Made by a program: the position numbers and the translations under genes | Part shown: positions 1 through 8,886 of the stretch, one piece after another | Position numbering within the stretch: the first letter of the stretch is position 1 | Layout: each line of letters starts with the position of its first letter | The notes under the pieces: generated by a model | Database searches by the model: none | Seen by the model: only the letters and a program-made list of their open reading frames with translations | What the model was told of the DNA's origin: nothing | NCBI RefSeq assembly: GCF_000211815.1 | Contig: NZ_GL890841.1 | Span: forward strand, 21,499-85,498 | Direction of reading: 5' to 3' | Origin: Moorena producens 3L | GTDB taxonomy: Bacteria > Cyanobacteriota > Cyanobacteriia > Cyanobacteriales > Coleofasciculaceae | Length of the DNA stretch: 64,000 nucleotides

Positions 1-141
1 AATCATCCCCAAAAGCGGCAGGAAGAAATCGCTCAGTTAGCTGGTGGACAGTCGGCTCAAGACGCTATGAATTTTGCGGCTTCCTTGTTGTCCCAAGCTG
101 CTAGCTGGCGTAAGACATGCACAGTGGGAAGACAGGACTAA
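1..141 (+). CDS. recN: DNA repair protein RecN, C-terminal end (partial)
   Basis: The open frame from base 1 gives 46 residues up to TAA at 139-141. It contains QEEIAQLAGGQSAQDAMNFA, which resembles the conserved tail of cyanobacterial RecN, where an AQLAGG segment is followed by a short helix. RecN is an SMC-like ATPase that acts in double-strand break repair. The rest of the gene lies outside the window. The last residues (WRKTCTVGRQD) look unlike a normal RecN end, so the tail may have been altered by the repeat element that begins a few bases downstream. The assignment rests on a short segment. Confidence 0.55.
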   Translation, partial: NHPQKRQEEIAQLAGGQSAQDAMNFAASLLSQAASWRKTCTVGRQD

Positions 142-148
142 GGCCAAA

Positions 149-274
149 GGCGTTGCGTCAGTCTTTGAATGAATAGGAGATTAGTGGGCATCCTGCCCGC
201 CCCAAAAGATCGCCGAACAGGCAAGATGCCTATTCTACAAAACTCTTAAAATCATTCCATTATTAAGCAACGCC
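149..274. mobile_element. MITE-like element A, copy 1
   Basis: This 126-bp segment is bounded by inverted ends GGCGTTGC and GCAACGCC. It contains GGGCATCCTGCCCGCC and CAAGATGCC. The same element in opposite orientation occurs at 13226-13441, where an internal 18-bp unit is expanded. A single end (TTAAGCAACGCC) is seen near 45483-45495. It has no coding capacity, so it would be a non-autonomous element or a dispersed palindromic repeat. It lies directly behind recN. Confidence 0.6.
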
Positions 275-607
275 AGGCCAAACAGCTAAATGTTAAAAAT
301 TGTGAGGTTGTGATGCATTAGTTTAATAGTTGGATCGCAATTGATTAATTAAGCTACTGACAAATTAATCTAGAATGCACTATAATCCAGTCAGGCCATA
401 TTTAACTCTCAATCAGAAAAAATCTACTCAGCGGCCAGCATAGAAGGTGCTCTCTAGGTAATCAACAGATTAGCCTTAAACTCAGATCAATTCGGTTAAC
501 TGGCTCTGACGAGTCAATAAGTATCAATGTAAGAGTAAATAAGTATCAAAAACACGCCATCATTAGACCGCTTCAGCAAAACCAAAGCTTTAGCGCAGGA
601 TAATTCT
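275..607. other. Intergenic, upstream of the cyclase gene
   Basis: This AT-rich stretch of about 330 bp lies between the repeat and the cyclase gene. I see no open frame, RNA gene or clear operator. The cyclase promoter is probably here, but I could not fix a -10/-35 pair. Confidence 0.5.
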
Positions 608-3193
608 ATGGTAGCTGCATCTGTTGATCAACACAATTCAAATCAGGTGGAAAAGGGGAGCATATCTGAGGCAAATTCCTCAGCAGCCGGTTCGCTAGTT
701 GCGGCGGGACAAGGGATATCTAACTTTCTGGCACCTTTAAACCGGAAAAGTTTAAAACAAGTAGTCCCAAGTGTAGAGAAGGCACTCCAGATCGTCAATC
801 AAACCCTGTCGATGCTGGAAGCTCTACTGGAAAACCAAGATTTTGAGAAGGTTCTCCAGGAGATTTTGACTGCGATTACTATCAAGACGGCAGAGTTAAT
901 GAATGCCGACCGAGTAACAATATTTTTTCTGGATGAAGACAAGAAGGAACTTTGGTCGGTAGTGGCAAAGGGAGAGGGAAACAACACCTTAGGAGAACTG
1001 CGATTTCCAGCTGATCAGGGCATTGTTGGTGAAGTAGCTACTTTCAAACGGGTGGTTAACGTTCCCTACGATTTTTATGATGACTCTCGTTCTAACACTG
1101 CCAAAAAGTCTGACAAAAAAACTGGATATCGCACCTATACCCTGCTAGCATTGCCCCTGTTGAATCGACAGGGAGATTTAGTTGCCGTAGTCCAATTACT
1201 GAATAAGGTCAAAAATTCCTATAGACAGAACGCTTCCTTAAAGGAAAAAATTGATCAACAGGGCTTTACTGACGAAGATCAAAAACTGTTTAAGGATTTT
1301 GCCCCTTCGATGCGGCTGGTTCTAGAATCTTCGAAGTCGTTGTACCGAGCTACCCAGAGACAAAGAGCAGCAACAGCACTGATCAAAGCTACAGAATCCC
1401 TCAATCTCAGCAGTTTGGATCTAGACGAAACCCTCAAGCGGGTGATGGATGAGGCGAAAACGCTGATGAAAGCCGACCGTAGTACCCTGTGGCTCATTGA
1501 CCGAGAACGTAATGAACTGTGGGCGCAAATTCCCCAAGCGGATGGTTCCTCCCAAGAAATCCGGATCCTAATGGGGGTTGGCTTTGCCGGCAAGGTAGCT
1601 CAAACAGGTGAAGCTCTAAATATTCCTTTTGACCTATATGATCATCCCAATTCATACAATTCCAAAAAAGTTGATCAGGAATCTGGTTATCGCACCTGTA
1701 GCCTCTTGTGTATGCCAGTGTATAACTCCAATCAAGAGTTAATAGGTGTCACCCAACTAGTCAACAAGAAAAAGACCGGTGACTTTGAGCCCTACAATCC
1801 GAATGATTGGCCTAAAGCTCCCGAATGCTGGCAAGCAAGTTTTAATCGCATTGATGAAGAATACATGAAAGCCTTCAATATTCAAGCTGGGGTAGCCATA
1901 CAGCGAGCGAAACTTTTTGCCACCATCAAACAGCAGGAACAAATTCAGCGGGATATGCTGCGCAGTCTCAGTAATGGGGTTATTTCCACCGATAAAACCG
2001 GTAAGATTATCGCTACCAATGAAAGTGCCAAGAAATTGCTGGGGTATTACCCTGGAGACAGATTGGAGGGGTTATCGGTTAGTCAGTTGATTAACATCAA
2101 AGGGGGAAATTTTGCTCAATGGCTCCAGAACGCTTTAACTGCCAAGACAGAAAAAGACAGCCGTCAGTACTACCCCGACCAAACCCTGATCTCACAGGGG
2201 TTAGAATCAACCAAGCATTGTGTGAATCTCTCGATTAACTCTATTGCTGATGCCAGTGATCAAACCCATGTCTATGGTGCGTTGGTAGTCATGGATGACA
2301 TTAGTGATGAAAAACGCCTCAAGACTACCATGTATCGCTACATGACCCAGGAGTTAGCAGAGGAATTACTTAAGCTCGATGACCATAAATTAGGAGGCGA
2401 TCGCAAAGAGGTATCAGTTCTGTTCTCGGATATTCGTGGCTATACTGCTTTGAGCGAAAGTTTAAAGGCAGAAGAGGTCGTGGGTATGCTAAACGACTAT
2501 TTTGAGTCGATGGTGGATGCAATTTTTGAATATAAAGGTACCCTCGACAAATACATTGGGGATGCGATTATGGCTGTTTTTGGTTCGCCCTTGCCCCAAG
2601 AGGATCATGCTTGGAGAGCAGTGCAAACAGCCTTAGAGATGCGCCAACGTCTCAAAGAGTTTAATCAGCAACGTGTTAAAGCTAATCGAAAACCTTTAAA
2701 GATCGGCATTGGCATCAACTCCGATAGCGTCATTAGTGGTAATATGGGTTCGACTAAACGAATGGAGTTTACCTCTATTGGTGATGGAGTCAATTTAGGT
2801 GCTCGCTTGGAAACGGCTAGCAAGCAATACGGTTGTGACATCCTAATTAGTGAAAATACTTACAGAGCCTGTGCTGACCAGATCTGGGCTAGGGAATTGG
2901 ACAAGGTAATTGTTAAGGGCAAGACCAAGCCAGTATCCATTTATGAACTGGTGGGCCTAAAATCTGAACCGATTTCGGAGGACAAAGCACGAATCATTGA
3001 ACATTACTACAAAGGCCGTCAGTATTACCTCCAGCGACAGTTCGCCCTCGCCATGGGTGAGTTTGGCACCATTCTACAAAAATATGACAAACATGACCAA
3101 GCGTCTGTATTGCACCTGAGCCGTTGTCAGCGTTTTCTTCAAGAACCTCCTAACGATGACTGGGATGGTGGCTGGAAGTTGTTAGAGAAATAG
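608..3193 (+). CDS. cyaB: Class III adenylate cyclase, GAF-GAF-PAS-cyclase (CyaB1-like)
   Basis: The protein has 861 residues, almost the length of Anabaena CyaB1, with the same order of parts. Two GAF domains lie at about 70-235 and 265-440, both with the NKF/Y/D-type motif environment of cyclic-nucleotide-binding GAFs (VPYDFYDD, IPFDLYDH). A PAS domain follows at about 455-570, the cyclase domain at about 595-780, and a helical TPR-like tail after 790. Metal-binding aspartates are in VLFSDIRGYT and YIGDAIMAVFG. The purine-specifying residues are Lys648 (LDKYIGD) and Thr722 (FTSIGDG), the Lys/Thr pair described for CyaB1, which supports cAMP as product. In CyaB1 the GAF domains bind cAMP and activate the enzyme, so positive feedback is likely here. 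The protein is cytosolic, with no membrane segments. Confidence 0.9.
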   Translation: MVAASVDQHNSNQVEKGSISEANSSAAGSLVAAGQGISNFLAPLNRKSLKQVVPSVEKALQIVNQTLSMLEALLENQDFEKVLQEILTAITIKTAELMNADRVTIFFLDEDKKELWSVVAKGEGNNTLGELRFPADQGIVGEVATFKRVVNVPYDFYDDSRSNTAKKSDKKTGYRTYTLLALPLLNRQGDLVAVVQLLNKVKNSYRQNASLKEKIDQQGFTDEDQKLFKDFAPSMRLVLESSKSLYRATQRQRAATALIKATESLNLSSLDLDETLKRVMDEAKTLMKADRSTLWLIDRERNELWAQIPQADGSSQEIRILMGVGFAGKVAQTGEALNIPFDLYDHPNSYNSKKVDQESGYRTCSLLCMPVYNSNQELIGVTQLVNKKKTGDFEPYNPNDWPKAPECWQASFNRIDEEYMKAFNIQAGVAIQRAKLFATIKQQEQIQRDMLRSLSNGVISTDKTGKIIATNESAKKLLGYYPGDRLEGLSVSQLINIKGGNFAQWLQNALTAKTEKDSRQYYPDQTLISQGLESTKHCVNLSINSIADASDQTHVYGALVVMDDISDEKRLKTTMYRYMTQELAEELLKLDDHKLGGDRKEVSVLFSDIRGYTALSESLKAEEVVGMLNDYFESMVDAIFEYKGTLDKYIGDAIMAVFGSPLPQEDHAWRAVQTALEMRQRLKEFNQQRVKANRKPLKIGIGINSDSVISGNMGSTKRMEFTSIGDGVNLGARLETASKQYGCDILISENTYRACADQIWARELDKVIVKGKTKPVSIYELVGLKSEPISEDKARIIEHYYKGRQYYLQRQFALAMGEFGTILQKYDKHDQASVLHLSRCQRFLQEPPNDDWDGGWKLLEK

Positions 3194-3272
3194 TCGTTAG
3201 TCCTTAGTGATTGGTCAAAGGATAATTGTTAAGACCATAGCGCCCATACAACAATGCCCATATCCCATACAC

Positions 3273-3299
3273 TAGGCTTGAGCAACGGGTGCAAGCCTA
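3273..3299. terminator. Hairpin between convergent genes
   Basis: TAGGCTTG and CAAGCCTA form 8-bp arms around an 11-base loop in the gap between the cyclase gene and the convergent gene at 3339-3803. Outside it lies a second inverted pair (AGTCCTTAGT near 3198 and ACTAAGGACT near 3316). No long T run follows, so termination in both directions is an inference from position. Confidence 0.4.
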
Positions 3300-3338
3300 A
3301 GTCTTGTTTCAATTAACTAAGGACTAATGGATTAACGA

Positions 3339-3803
3339 TTAGAGAACCTTGTGAGTGTACTCATGCTGTTTTACATTATCTTCCTTAGTAACAACTCGCT
3401 GCATATTTAGCAACCGCTTGCGTTCTGTGGAAAAGTTGAAGTTATCAAACGTTGTGCCGAGGGGAATATGAGCGATCGCTTCTGGACAACTCTTGTAAGT
3501 GCGTGCAGCCGCGAGGGCTCGGTTAGTAAAATCATCGCAAAACTGAGCATCCTCTGGAAACTCAGCGGGTTTGACAAGGCTATCCCCTGAGATTACTTGA
3601 CCTAGAGTTGTACCAAAAGCCACTGAGTAAGATGTAGGAACGCTTTTAAGCAGTGCTTCTAGGGAGGCTGAGGGGATGGGTTCAATAATTTGAACTTGAT
3701 GAACTTCCCCCTCTTCTTTGATAAAGCAGGTGGCTAAGCCCACCACCAGGTAGTTATCGGTAGATAAATCGGGAGCATTAGCTAAGGGAGTTGCAGCGGT
3801 CAT
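3339..3803 (-). CDS. Conserved cyanobacterial hypothetical protein
   Basis: A 154-residue soluble protein with no signal peptide or membrane segment. Recognisable stretches are YLVVGLATCFIKEEGEV near the start and RKRLLNMQRVVTKEDNVKQ near the end. Coding quality looks normal. I do not recognise a named domain. It resembles small cytosolic proteins found only in cyanobacteria and seen as single genes. It faces the cyclase gene tail to tail, and IS relics lie immediately upstream, so the context gives no clue to its job. Confidence 0.6.
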   Translation of the reverse strand: MTAATPLANAPDLSTDNYLVVGLATCFIKEEGEVHQVQIIEPIPSASLEALLKSVPTSYSVAFGTTLGQVISGDSLVKPAEFPEDAQFCDDFTNRALAAARTYKSCPEAIAHIPLGTTFDNFNFSTERKRLLNMQRVVTKEDNVKQHEYTHKVL

Positions 3804-3834
3804 AAGACTATTTCAGTACAGGATTTGAAACCAA

Positions 3835-4290
3835 GTTGACACTCCCCCGTCTAAAGACGTGGGGATTCCTAGATCAGCGAACCACCTTAAACCGTCGTGT
3901 CTTCGGGAGAAGCAATACTTAACCAAATATCGGTAGAAAACTACCAAATACCCAGTTAATTCACGGCAGACCTAGAGGGCAGTTCTCCTTAGGCGTTCAG
4001 GTACTTTCTTGAGAGTGCCGACTCTTTTCCCCATGTTTCGGTGTGCCCCACCGTACACTACGGTGCAATCTGTGGCAAATTCAATTCGCCAACGGAAAGC
4101 GCACCGGTTTTTCTTGGAAAGTTTTCTGTTCTAGGTTCACACGTCAATTGTTGGTTGACGATTGGGTTTTTAGAGAGGATTTTCCCTACCCTCTGAGCAT
4201 TACTACTTTCTAGGCGGTCAAACTTGGTTCCCTATTCCAGCTGTCCTAGCGGTTTTTCAGCCTGTACTCTATAATACTTTATTCTACACA
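3835..4290 (-). mobile_element. IS200/IS605-type right-end relic with possible omega-RNA region
   Basis: Read on the minus strand, this 450-bp stretch ends in a hairpin with flank (AATCCCCACGTC, loop, GACGGGGGAGTGTCAA, 3835-3870). The same kind of end recurs on the plus strand at 14682-14719. In IS200/IS605 and IS1341-type elements such a hairpin closes the right end, and the structured region before it is where TnpB guide (omega) RNA is made. No tnpB frame remains, and the stretch contains a palindromic repeat (4062-4105). I read it as a remnant whose coding part is gone. Confidence 0.45.
4062..4105. repeat. Palindromic repeat family P, copy inside an IS relic
   Basis: A hairpin of the form GGTGC, variable arm, core close to AAATTCAATTCGCCAA, variable arm, GCACC. 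Other copies are at 4620-4664, 7584-7628, 10065-10108, 13014-13061, 13169-13212 and 13825-13865. Confidence 0.5.
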
Positions 4291-4800
4291 GGCAAGGAGA
4301 AGATTAGGGAAGCTTACAATCTTTTTTTTTCACGGCGACTAAAGTCGCTCTCGAGCTTTCATCCACGCTCTGAAGAGGCGTGGTTTTCAGCTTGGTGACT
4401 CTCACATATAGCAGCAACCGAAGTATAGTTGAGGACAGAGTATTTTGGTTGAAAGGGAGCAGGGAGTAGGGACTAAGGCCGTAGGCCACGCGGGGCGCGT
4501 TCGGAGCAGAAATATGTCTTAAGCTTTACTTCGACTGTTATTAATCACGCGCCAAGATAAATCAAATCAATAGCTTTGGTGGCATTCTATCAGCAGAGCA
4601 GGTCAGCTGATACCTACCCGGTGCGCTTACAGTCGTTGAATTAAATTCGCGCTTAGGTGAGCGCCGTTTAATCCAACCGCCGCTGACCTAAGTCTTCTCT
4701 ATTCTGCTGCTTTGTAAAACTGATATAACGCGGTATAATCAGCACGTTAACGTTTACTTCCTGCTTCTTCCAAAAACTTGGGTTGCGTGAGGGGTCGGCC
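4291..4800. other. Non-coding stretch downstream of IS607 tnpB
   Basis: There is no credible gene in this 510 bp. It holds a family-P palindrome (4620-4664, core GAATTAAATTCGC) and the 3' flank of the minus-strand tnpB at 4801-5898. In IS607-type elements that flank carries the right end and normally the TnpB guide RNA, so an omega RNA is expected within about 4600-4820 on the minus strand. I could not define its ends by eye. Confidence 0.35.
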
Positions 4801-5898
4801 CTACTCACTTACACAGGCTATCACCAAGAAGCCCTCGGCTAAATGCTGTAAATTCACACTTGCGTTGTAATCTCTGTCCTTGACGGCACCGCAAGCGAAG
4901 CAGCTAAAAACTCGTTGTGTTAGTGGCATTTCTTGATTGTTTCCACAACTAGAACAGGTTTTAGAGGATGGAAAAAACCGATCGGCAAACACTAATTCAC
5001 AGCCGTACCATTCGGATTTATATTCCAGTTGGCGACGAATCTCATAGAAGGCAGAATCAGCAATAGCACCTGCTAGTTTATGATTTTTCAACATACCGGA
5101 CACATTCAAGTCTTCTAACCCTATGACAGCGTGGTTCTTGCTAAGCCAGGAGGTTAATTTATCGATGGCATCTTTCCGGATGTTAGTGACTCGTTGGTAC
5201 GTTTTGGCTAGTTTCAATCTGGCCTTATCCCTATTCTTAGAGCCTTTTTCTTTTCTAGCCAATTGTCGCTGAAGTAATGCTATCTTCTTTTGAGCCTTTT
5301 TGTACGCTCTAGGATTAGGAAATACAGTTCCATCTGAGCAAGTCGCGAGAACTTTTACCCCAACATCAACACCTAAATAGTCTCGGGTTTTAACTGTAGG
5401 TTCGGGGTCAAACTCATAAGCTACAGACAAATACCAAGAGTCCGCCACTCGACTGATGGTTATTCGTTTAGTCTGTATTTCAGGTAAAGCTTCATAAGTC
5501 CTAACCCATCCAATAAAGGGAAGCTTTAACCTTCTCCCTTCAAAAACCATAACCTTACCGCAGTTATCAATGGTAAAGCGATCATTTCGTCCTTTTTTCT
5601 TAAATTTAGGATGTTGAGCCGTACCTTTAAAAAAGCGCTTGAATGCTTCACCTAAGTGCAGAAAAGCAAACTGATAAACTCTTGAACTTAGGGTAGACTG
5701 CCAGGGATAATCAGGCTTGATGTGATTGGTATAAAACTTTTTGAGCTTGTTAGTTGACAGTTTTAGTCCCTCTTTATAAGCGGAGTTCCACATCCGAAGT
5801 GCCCAATTCCAAATCCATCTTGAATAACCGGCGTGTTGAGCCATTAAGGTTTTCTGTTTGTTATTCAGTTTTAACTTGGTTTTGAAGGCTCTTTGCAT
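4801..5898 (-). CDS. tnpB: TnpB RNA-guided nuclease of an IS607-type element
   Basis: 365 residues with an intact RuvC-like site: Asp in YLGVDVGVK, Glu in VIGLEDLN, and Asp in DRDYNASVN. A four-cysteine zinc knuckle (CSSCG and CFACG) lies between the second and third motifs. TnpB proteins are guide-RNA-directed endonucleases that favour retention of the element. The start MQRAFKTKLKLNNKQ is the usual beginning for the family, and the length is normal. Its start overlaps the end of the serine recombinase gene by 28 bp, so the two are translated as one unit. It appears undamaged, although its partner may not be. Confidence 0.9.
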   Translation of the reverse strand: MQRAFKTKLKLNNKQKTLMAQHAGYSRWIWNWALRMWNSAYKEGLKLSTNKLKKFYTNHIKPDYPWQSTLSSRVYQFAFLHLGEAFKRFFKGTAQHPKFKKKGRNDRFTIDNCGKVMVFEGRRLKLPFIGWVRTYEALPEIQTKRITISRVADSWYLSVAYEFDPEPTVKTRDYLGVDVGVKVLATCSDGTVFPNPRAYKKAQKKIALLQRQLARKEKGSKNRDKARLKLAKTYQRVTNIRKDAIDKLTSWLSKNHAVIGLEDLNVSGMLKNHKLAGAIADSAFYEIRRQLEYKSEWYGCELVFADRFFPSSKTCSSCGNNQEMPLTQRVFSCFACGAVKDRDYNASVNLQHLAEGFLVIACVSE

Positions 5899-6521
5899 AA
5901 TTCGGGATCATTATTCAACAGAGTCTTGTATTTTCTTAGTCCATACAATCGACTTGAAAAACAGTGAAGAATTGCCAGGATATCTTCTACCATTTCTGCT
6001 TGTGGTGAAAGTTCTTTTTCATTGAGAACAATCAACTCACACTTATTTTGTTCACAAAGCCAGTTAAACAAATCAAAACCAAATCGAGCCAGCCTATCTT
6101 TATGAGCAACAACTACTCGACTGACTTCACCTTTAAGAATTTGACTGAGAAGTGCTAGTAGTTTTTTTCGCTTAAAGTTTAATCCTCCACCAACTTCTTT
6201 AATAGTTCTGGCTTCTGGGTATAAAGCTTGCAATTGGGCCACTTGCCTGTTTAAATCTGGCTTCTGAGCATGACTATAAACTCGACAATAAAGCACTGTT
6301 TCTTTTTTGACACTGAAGGAGTGAGTATAGGATTCTACATCATATCTCCGTTGTCCTGATGGTGTTTTAATTGCTTGGATAATTCCGGCCTTTTCCCATC
6401 TAGCTAAAGTCCTGACGTTAACGCCTAGTAACTCAGAAGCTTCTTTAGGTTTAAGATACTTGGTCACCTGACTAACTTTGACAACATACTTATAGTAGCG
6501 TGTTGTGCCGTAAAATGTCAA
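5871..6521 (-). CDS. tnpA: IS607-type serine recombinase (TnpA), catalytic Ser apparently replaced
   Basis: 216 residues. A MerR-like helix-turn-helix (KPKEASELLGVNVRTLARWE) occupies about 24-60 and a small serine-recombinase catalytic domain about 75-200, with VVVAHKDRLARFGFDLF as the arginine motif. The family normally reads YCRVSS at the active site. Here residues 78-83 are YCRVYS, so the position of the nucleophilic Ser is Tyr82 (codon TAT, one change from TCT). Ser83 follows, but whether it can substitute is unknown. The reading frame is otherwise intact. The start used is the longest possible, and translation could begin later near the KYLKPKEA segment. Confidence 0.85.
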   Translation of the reverse strand: MTFYGTTRYYKYVVKVSQVTKYLKPKEASELLGVNVRTLARWEKAGIIQAIKTPSGQRRYDVESYTHSFSVKKETVLYCRVYSHAQKPDLNRQVAQLQALYPEARTIKEVGGGLNFKRKKLLALLSQILKGEVSRVVVAHKDRLARFGFDLFNWLCEQNKCELIVLNEKELSPQAEMVEDILAILHCFSSRLYGLRKYKTLLNNDPELCKEPSKPS

Positions 6522-6802
6522 CTAAGTTTTGTCTCTAAGTATTTTAGTTGAGTGATGGCTTTTTGGGATTAAAGCAACCGATCCATCAGCCAAGCAGGAA
6601 CCATATTTGACTGGATGTGGATGACGTATAACGGATTGAGCTGTTATTTGTAGATTTAAGGATGGCTGGGGTAAATAACTTGGAACCGTTATGATTAGGT
6701 TTCAAAAAGCAAAAGCAGCTTTTGGCTACCTGCCATTATGTGTTTTTGTTTGTTTATACCGTTGATGATATGGCGTTGGACAATATTATATAGTAAACTA
6801 TA

Positions 6803-7084
6803 ATGCTACGTGAACATCATGACATAACACTACTAAAGTTGCGCCAGCAAGTTGGCTTAACTCAGCGAGAACTTGCTGAGGCTCTTGGAGTAACCCAAAA
6901 AACCATTTCCATTTGGGAAAGGGGTAAAATGCAGCCTAAGCTCTCCTTTTGGCAGACTAAGTTAATGATGGAAAAGCTCAACTGCACCCTTGATCAGCTA
7001 ATCATTGCCACTGAGCTGAAACACCAGAATCATAATGAAATTAAATCAACCAAAATTAGACCACATAATCCCAGATTTTTCTAA
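6803..7084 (+). CDS. XRE/HTH_3 family DNA-binding protein
   Basis: 93 residues with one helix-turn-helix at about 10-65 (LRQQVGLTQRELAEALGVTQ, then KTISIWERGKMQP), the Cro/CI type. The C-terminal 30 residues are charged and probably flexible. Such proteins act as small repressors or as antitoxin-like regulators. There is no adjacent partner gene: upstream is the end of the IS607 element and downstream are 840 bp of repeats. The target is unknown. Confidence 0.75.
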   Translation: MLREHHDITLLKLRQQVGLTQRELAEALGVTQKTISIWERGKMQPKLSFWQTKLMMEKLNCTLDQLIIATELKHQNHNEIKSTKIRPHNPRFF

Positions 7085-7344
7085 AACTCAAGGGTGCAAT
7101 CTTGGACTTTGGCTAGGTCTGAATGATGCACCTTGGGGGGCTGGCTGCCTAGAATTGGTTGGTTAGCGTCAGCACTAGGGCACTAGTCGTTTGAATCTAT
7201 GAGGATTAGCACAATCCTGGTGCCCTTTGGTAAATCCTCGTTTGGAATATAGCTGAGTCAAAACCATCATTCAATCTCCTTGGGGACTCCCGTTATACCC
7301 GTGTTAAGCAGCGTCTGGCACTGCCAGTAAGGGTTAGCGGGTTA

Positions 7345-7475
7345 GAAGTTACCGTAAGATCGGGTCGCCTTTATGGGTGATGCTCGCCCATAGCCGCTCC
7401 GCGAAAGGTCTTGCATAAAATAAAAGGGTTAAGTCTTTTGTAATCAGGCGACCCGATCTAAGGCGCGCGTCTCCG
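7345..7475 (-). repeat. Hairpin repeat family M, copy 1
   Basis: The outer arms are GATCGGGTCGCC and GGCGACCCGATC, a perfect 12-bp stem. Inside is the family core (AAAGGGTTAA). The flanks are GAAGTTACCGTAA on one side and CTAAGGCGCGCGTCTCC on the other. Other copies (13099-13168 partial, 13655-13755, 14117-14215, 14454-14558, 60967-61069) keep the core and flanks, but their stems differ. Confidence 0.65.
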
Positions 7476-7583
7476 GGGAATTGGAGACGGAAACTCTTGC
7501 GATTATTGATAATTTTTACTAGTAGATAGAGATAATTAATCAACTATAAAGTGCCGATTTGCGCGCCAGCTGAAAAGCCTCAC

Positions 7584-7628
7584 GGTGCCCTTGACCCGTA
7601 ATTAAATTCGCCACGGGTCAAGGGCACC
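7584..7628. repeat. Palindromic repeat family P, best copy
   Basis: GGTGCCCTTGACCCGT pairs with ACGGGTCAAGGGCACC (15-16 bp arms) around the core AATTAAATTCGCC. Other copies keep the core while their arms vary. Confidence 0.65.
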
Positions 7629-7925
7629 GCTGCTAGAAGCGTAAGCCAAAAGACAAGTAAAATCAATGATTTGATCTCAGAGTGTAGAGGCTATTTGGCG
7701 CGCGCCAGTAAGGATTTATGTTCTTAGGAATCTCTCGCTATAATATTTGATTTAGCGACGAGAGTAGTCAATTCGTTACCAAAACTGTTACGAGGACTAT
7801 GCCCACAGTTAGCGTACTCTACGATCAAATGTAGTTAATGCTCCTTAGACCAGTCTAAAAGCTGTGGAACTCTTAGTCCCATGGCTTTTTGTTTGTTATC
7901 AACTTTTAGGATTTCCGGATAGCTT

Positions 7926-8588
7926 TTACAAAACCCCCTTAGAGCTTGGAATCATCCCTGCACGACGAGGATCAATTTCCACAGCCATGCGCATTGCTCT
8001 GGCCAATGCCTTGAATGTCGCTTCAATAATATGATGTGAATTGATGCCATCTAGTTGGCGGATATGTAGGGTGATCTGACTATGGTTAACCAGTGCAACA
8101 AAAAACTCTCGCACCAGTTGGGTATCATAGGTTCCGACACGCTGGGTAGGAATTTCCAAGCCATAGCTTAAGTGAGGACGTCCAGAAAAATCTAGAGATA
8201 CCAGAATCAATGCCTCATCTAGGGGAGCCAGGAAATTACCGAAGCGGAAAATTCCTTTGCGATCGCTTAATGCTTTTGCCAAGGCTTGCCCTAGGGTAAT
8301 CCCAACATCTTCGTTAGTGTGGTGATCATCAATTTCTAGGTCTCCCTTTGCCTGCACCTCCAAGTCAATCAGTCCATGGGAAGAGATTTGATGCAGCATA
8401 TGGTCTAAAAATGGGATGCCTGTATTAGCGGTGCAGATACCTGTACCATCTAAATTCAGTGACACTTGTACATCAGTTTCCCCAGTAGTACGCCTGACTG
8501 AAGCTGTTCGCGCCTTTAACGTAGACTCTTGAGTGTTGAGAATTATCGGTCCGCTCTCGATCTGCGTCCGGTTATTGCTTACTTGCAT
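7926..8588 (-). CDS. hisB: Imidazoleglycerol-phosphate dehydratase
   Basis: 220 residues, with about 20 extra at the N-terminus relative to minimal monofunctional HisB. It catalyses the dehydration of imidazole glycerol phosphate to imidazole acetol phosphate in histidine synthesis. The metal-binding His/Glu motifs are present: PFLDHMLHQISSHG, DDHHTNEDVGI and NSHHIIEATFKALARAM. The protein is cytosolic and forms a 24-mer in the family. hisB follows fabI on the same strand, a pairing common in cyanobacteria, but the 300-bp gap between them carries an IS-end relic that may have separated their transcription. Confidence 0.93.
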   Translation of the reverse strand: MQVSNNRTQIESGPIILNTQESTLKARTASVRRTTGETDVQVSLNLDGTGICTANTGIPFLDHMLHQISSHGLIDLEVQAKGDLEIDDHHTNEDVGITLGQALAKALSDRKGIFRFGNFLAPLDEALILVSLDFSGRPHLSYGLEIPTQRVGTYDTQLVREFFVALVNHSQITLHIRQLDGINSHHIIEATFKALARAMRMAVEIDPRRAGMIPSSKGVL

Positions 8589-8639
8589 TACATCTTTGCT
8601 CCTGTCTAACTTAACTTCATCCGCTCAATTGCCTCACAA

Positions 8640-8880
8640 CGAACATGGGCAGCATGAGTGTGAGATCAATTGCGGACAGGGTTTATATCGTTTATACTAG
8701 ATATAGTAGGGAAGACAAATTAAGAGCTAACCGCCACCTACGTGCTTAAAAATAGAACTTATTGTATTGTTCCGGAGGGTCGGGGCATCCCGTGTCGTTA
8801 ATAAAGTAACCCGTGTATCCTAAGCAATAGCTGGAGTTGGTAAGAAGCCCACACTGAACCGATAGGTCAGTGTGGGAGTA
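8640..8880 (+). mobile_element. IS200/IS605-type non-autonomous element or end relic (copy 1)
   Basis: A stretch of about 200 bp running from GCGGACAGG through TTAAGAGCTAACCGCCACCT and GTTCCGG to a terminal hairpin (GCCCACACTGA, loop, TCAGTGTGGGAGTATGTCAC). A second copy with the same order of blocks lies at 49799-50132, where it clearly interrupts a gene. The body plus terminal hairpin matches the 3' region of IS1341-type tnpB elements, so it may retain an omega-RNA-like segment without tnpB. Here it sits between fabI and hisB. Confidence 0.55.
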
Positions 8881-8886
8881 TGTCAC

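Larger units (their letters stand above)
7085..7925. other. Gene-free repeat region between the XRE gene and hisB
   Basis: 840 bp with no supported gene. It holds hairpin repeat family M (7345-7475), family P (7584-7628), several GGCGCGC-type short motifs, and CTCCCGTTATACCCG near 7287, which is shared with the insert at 31577-31790. The 3' end of hisB lies at its right edge. Confidence 0.6.

Noticed and set aside
4304..4489. 61-residue minus-strand frame next to the IS607 element
   Set aside because: There is no recognisable content, the stretch is low-complexity, and it overlaps IS-end sequence.
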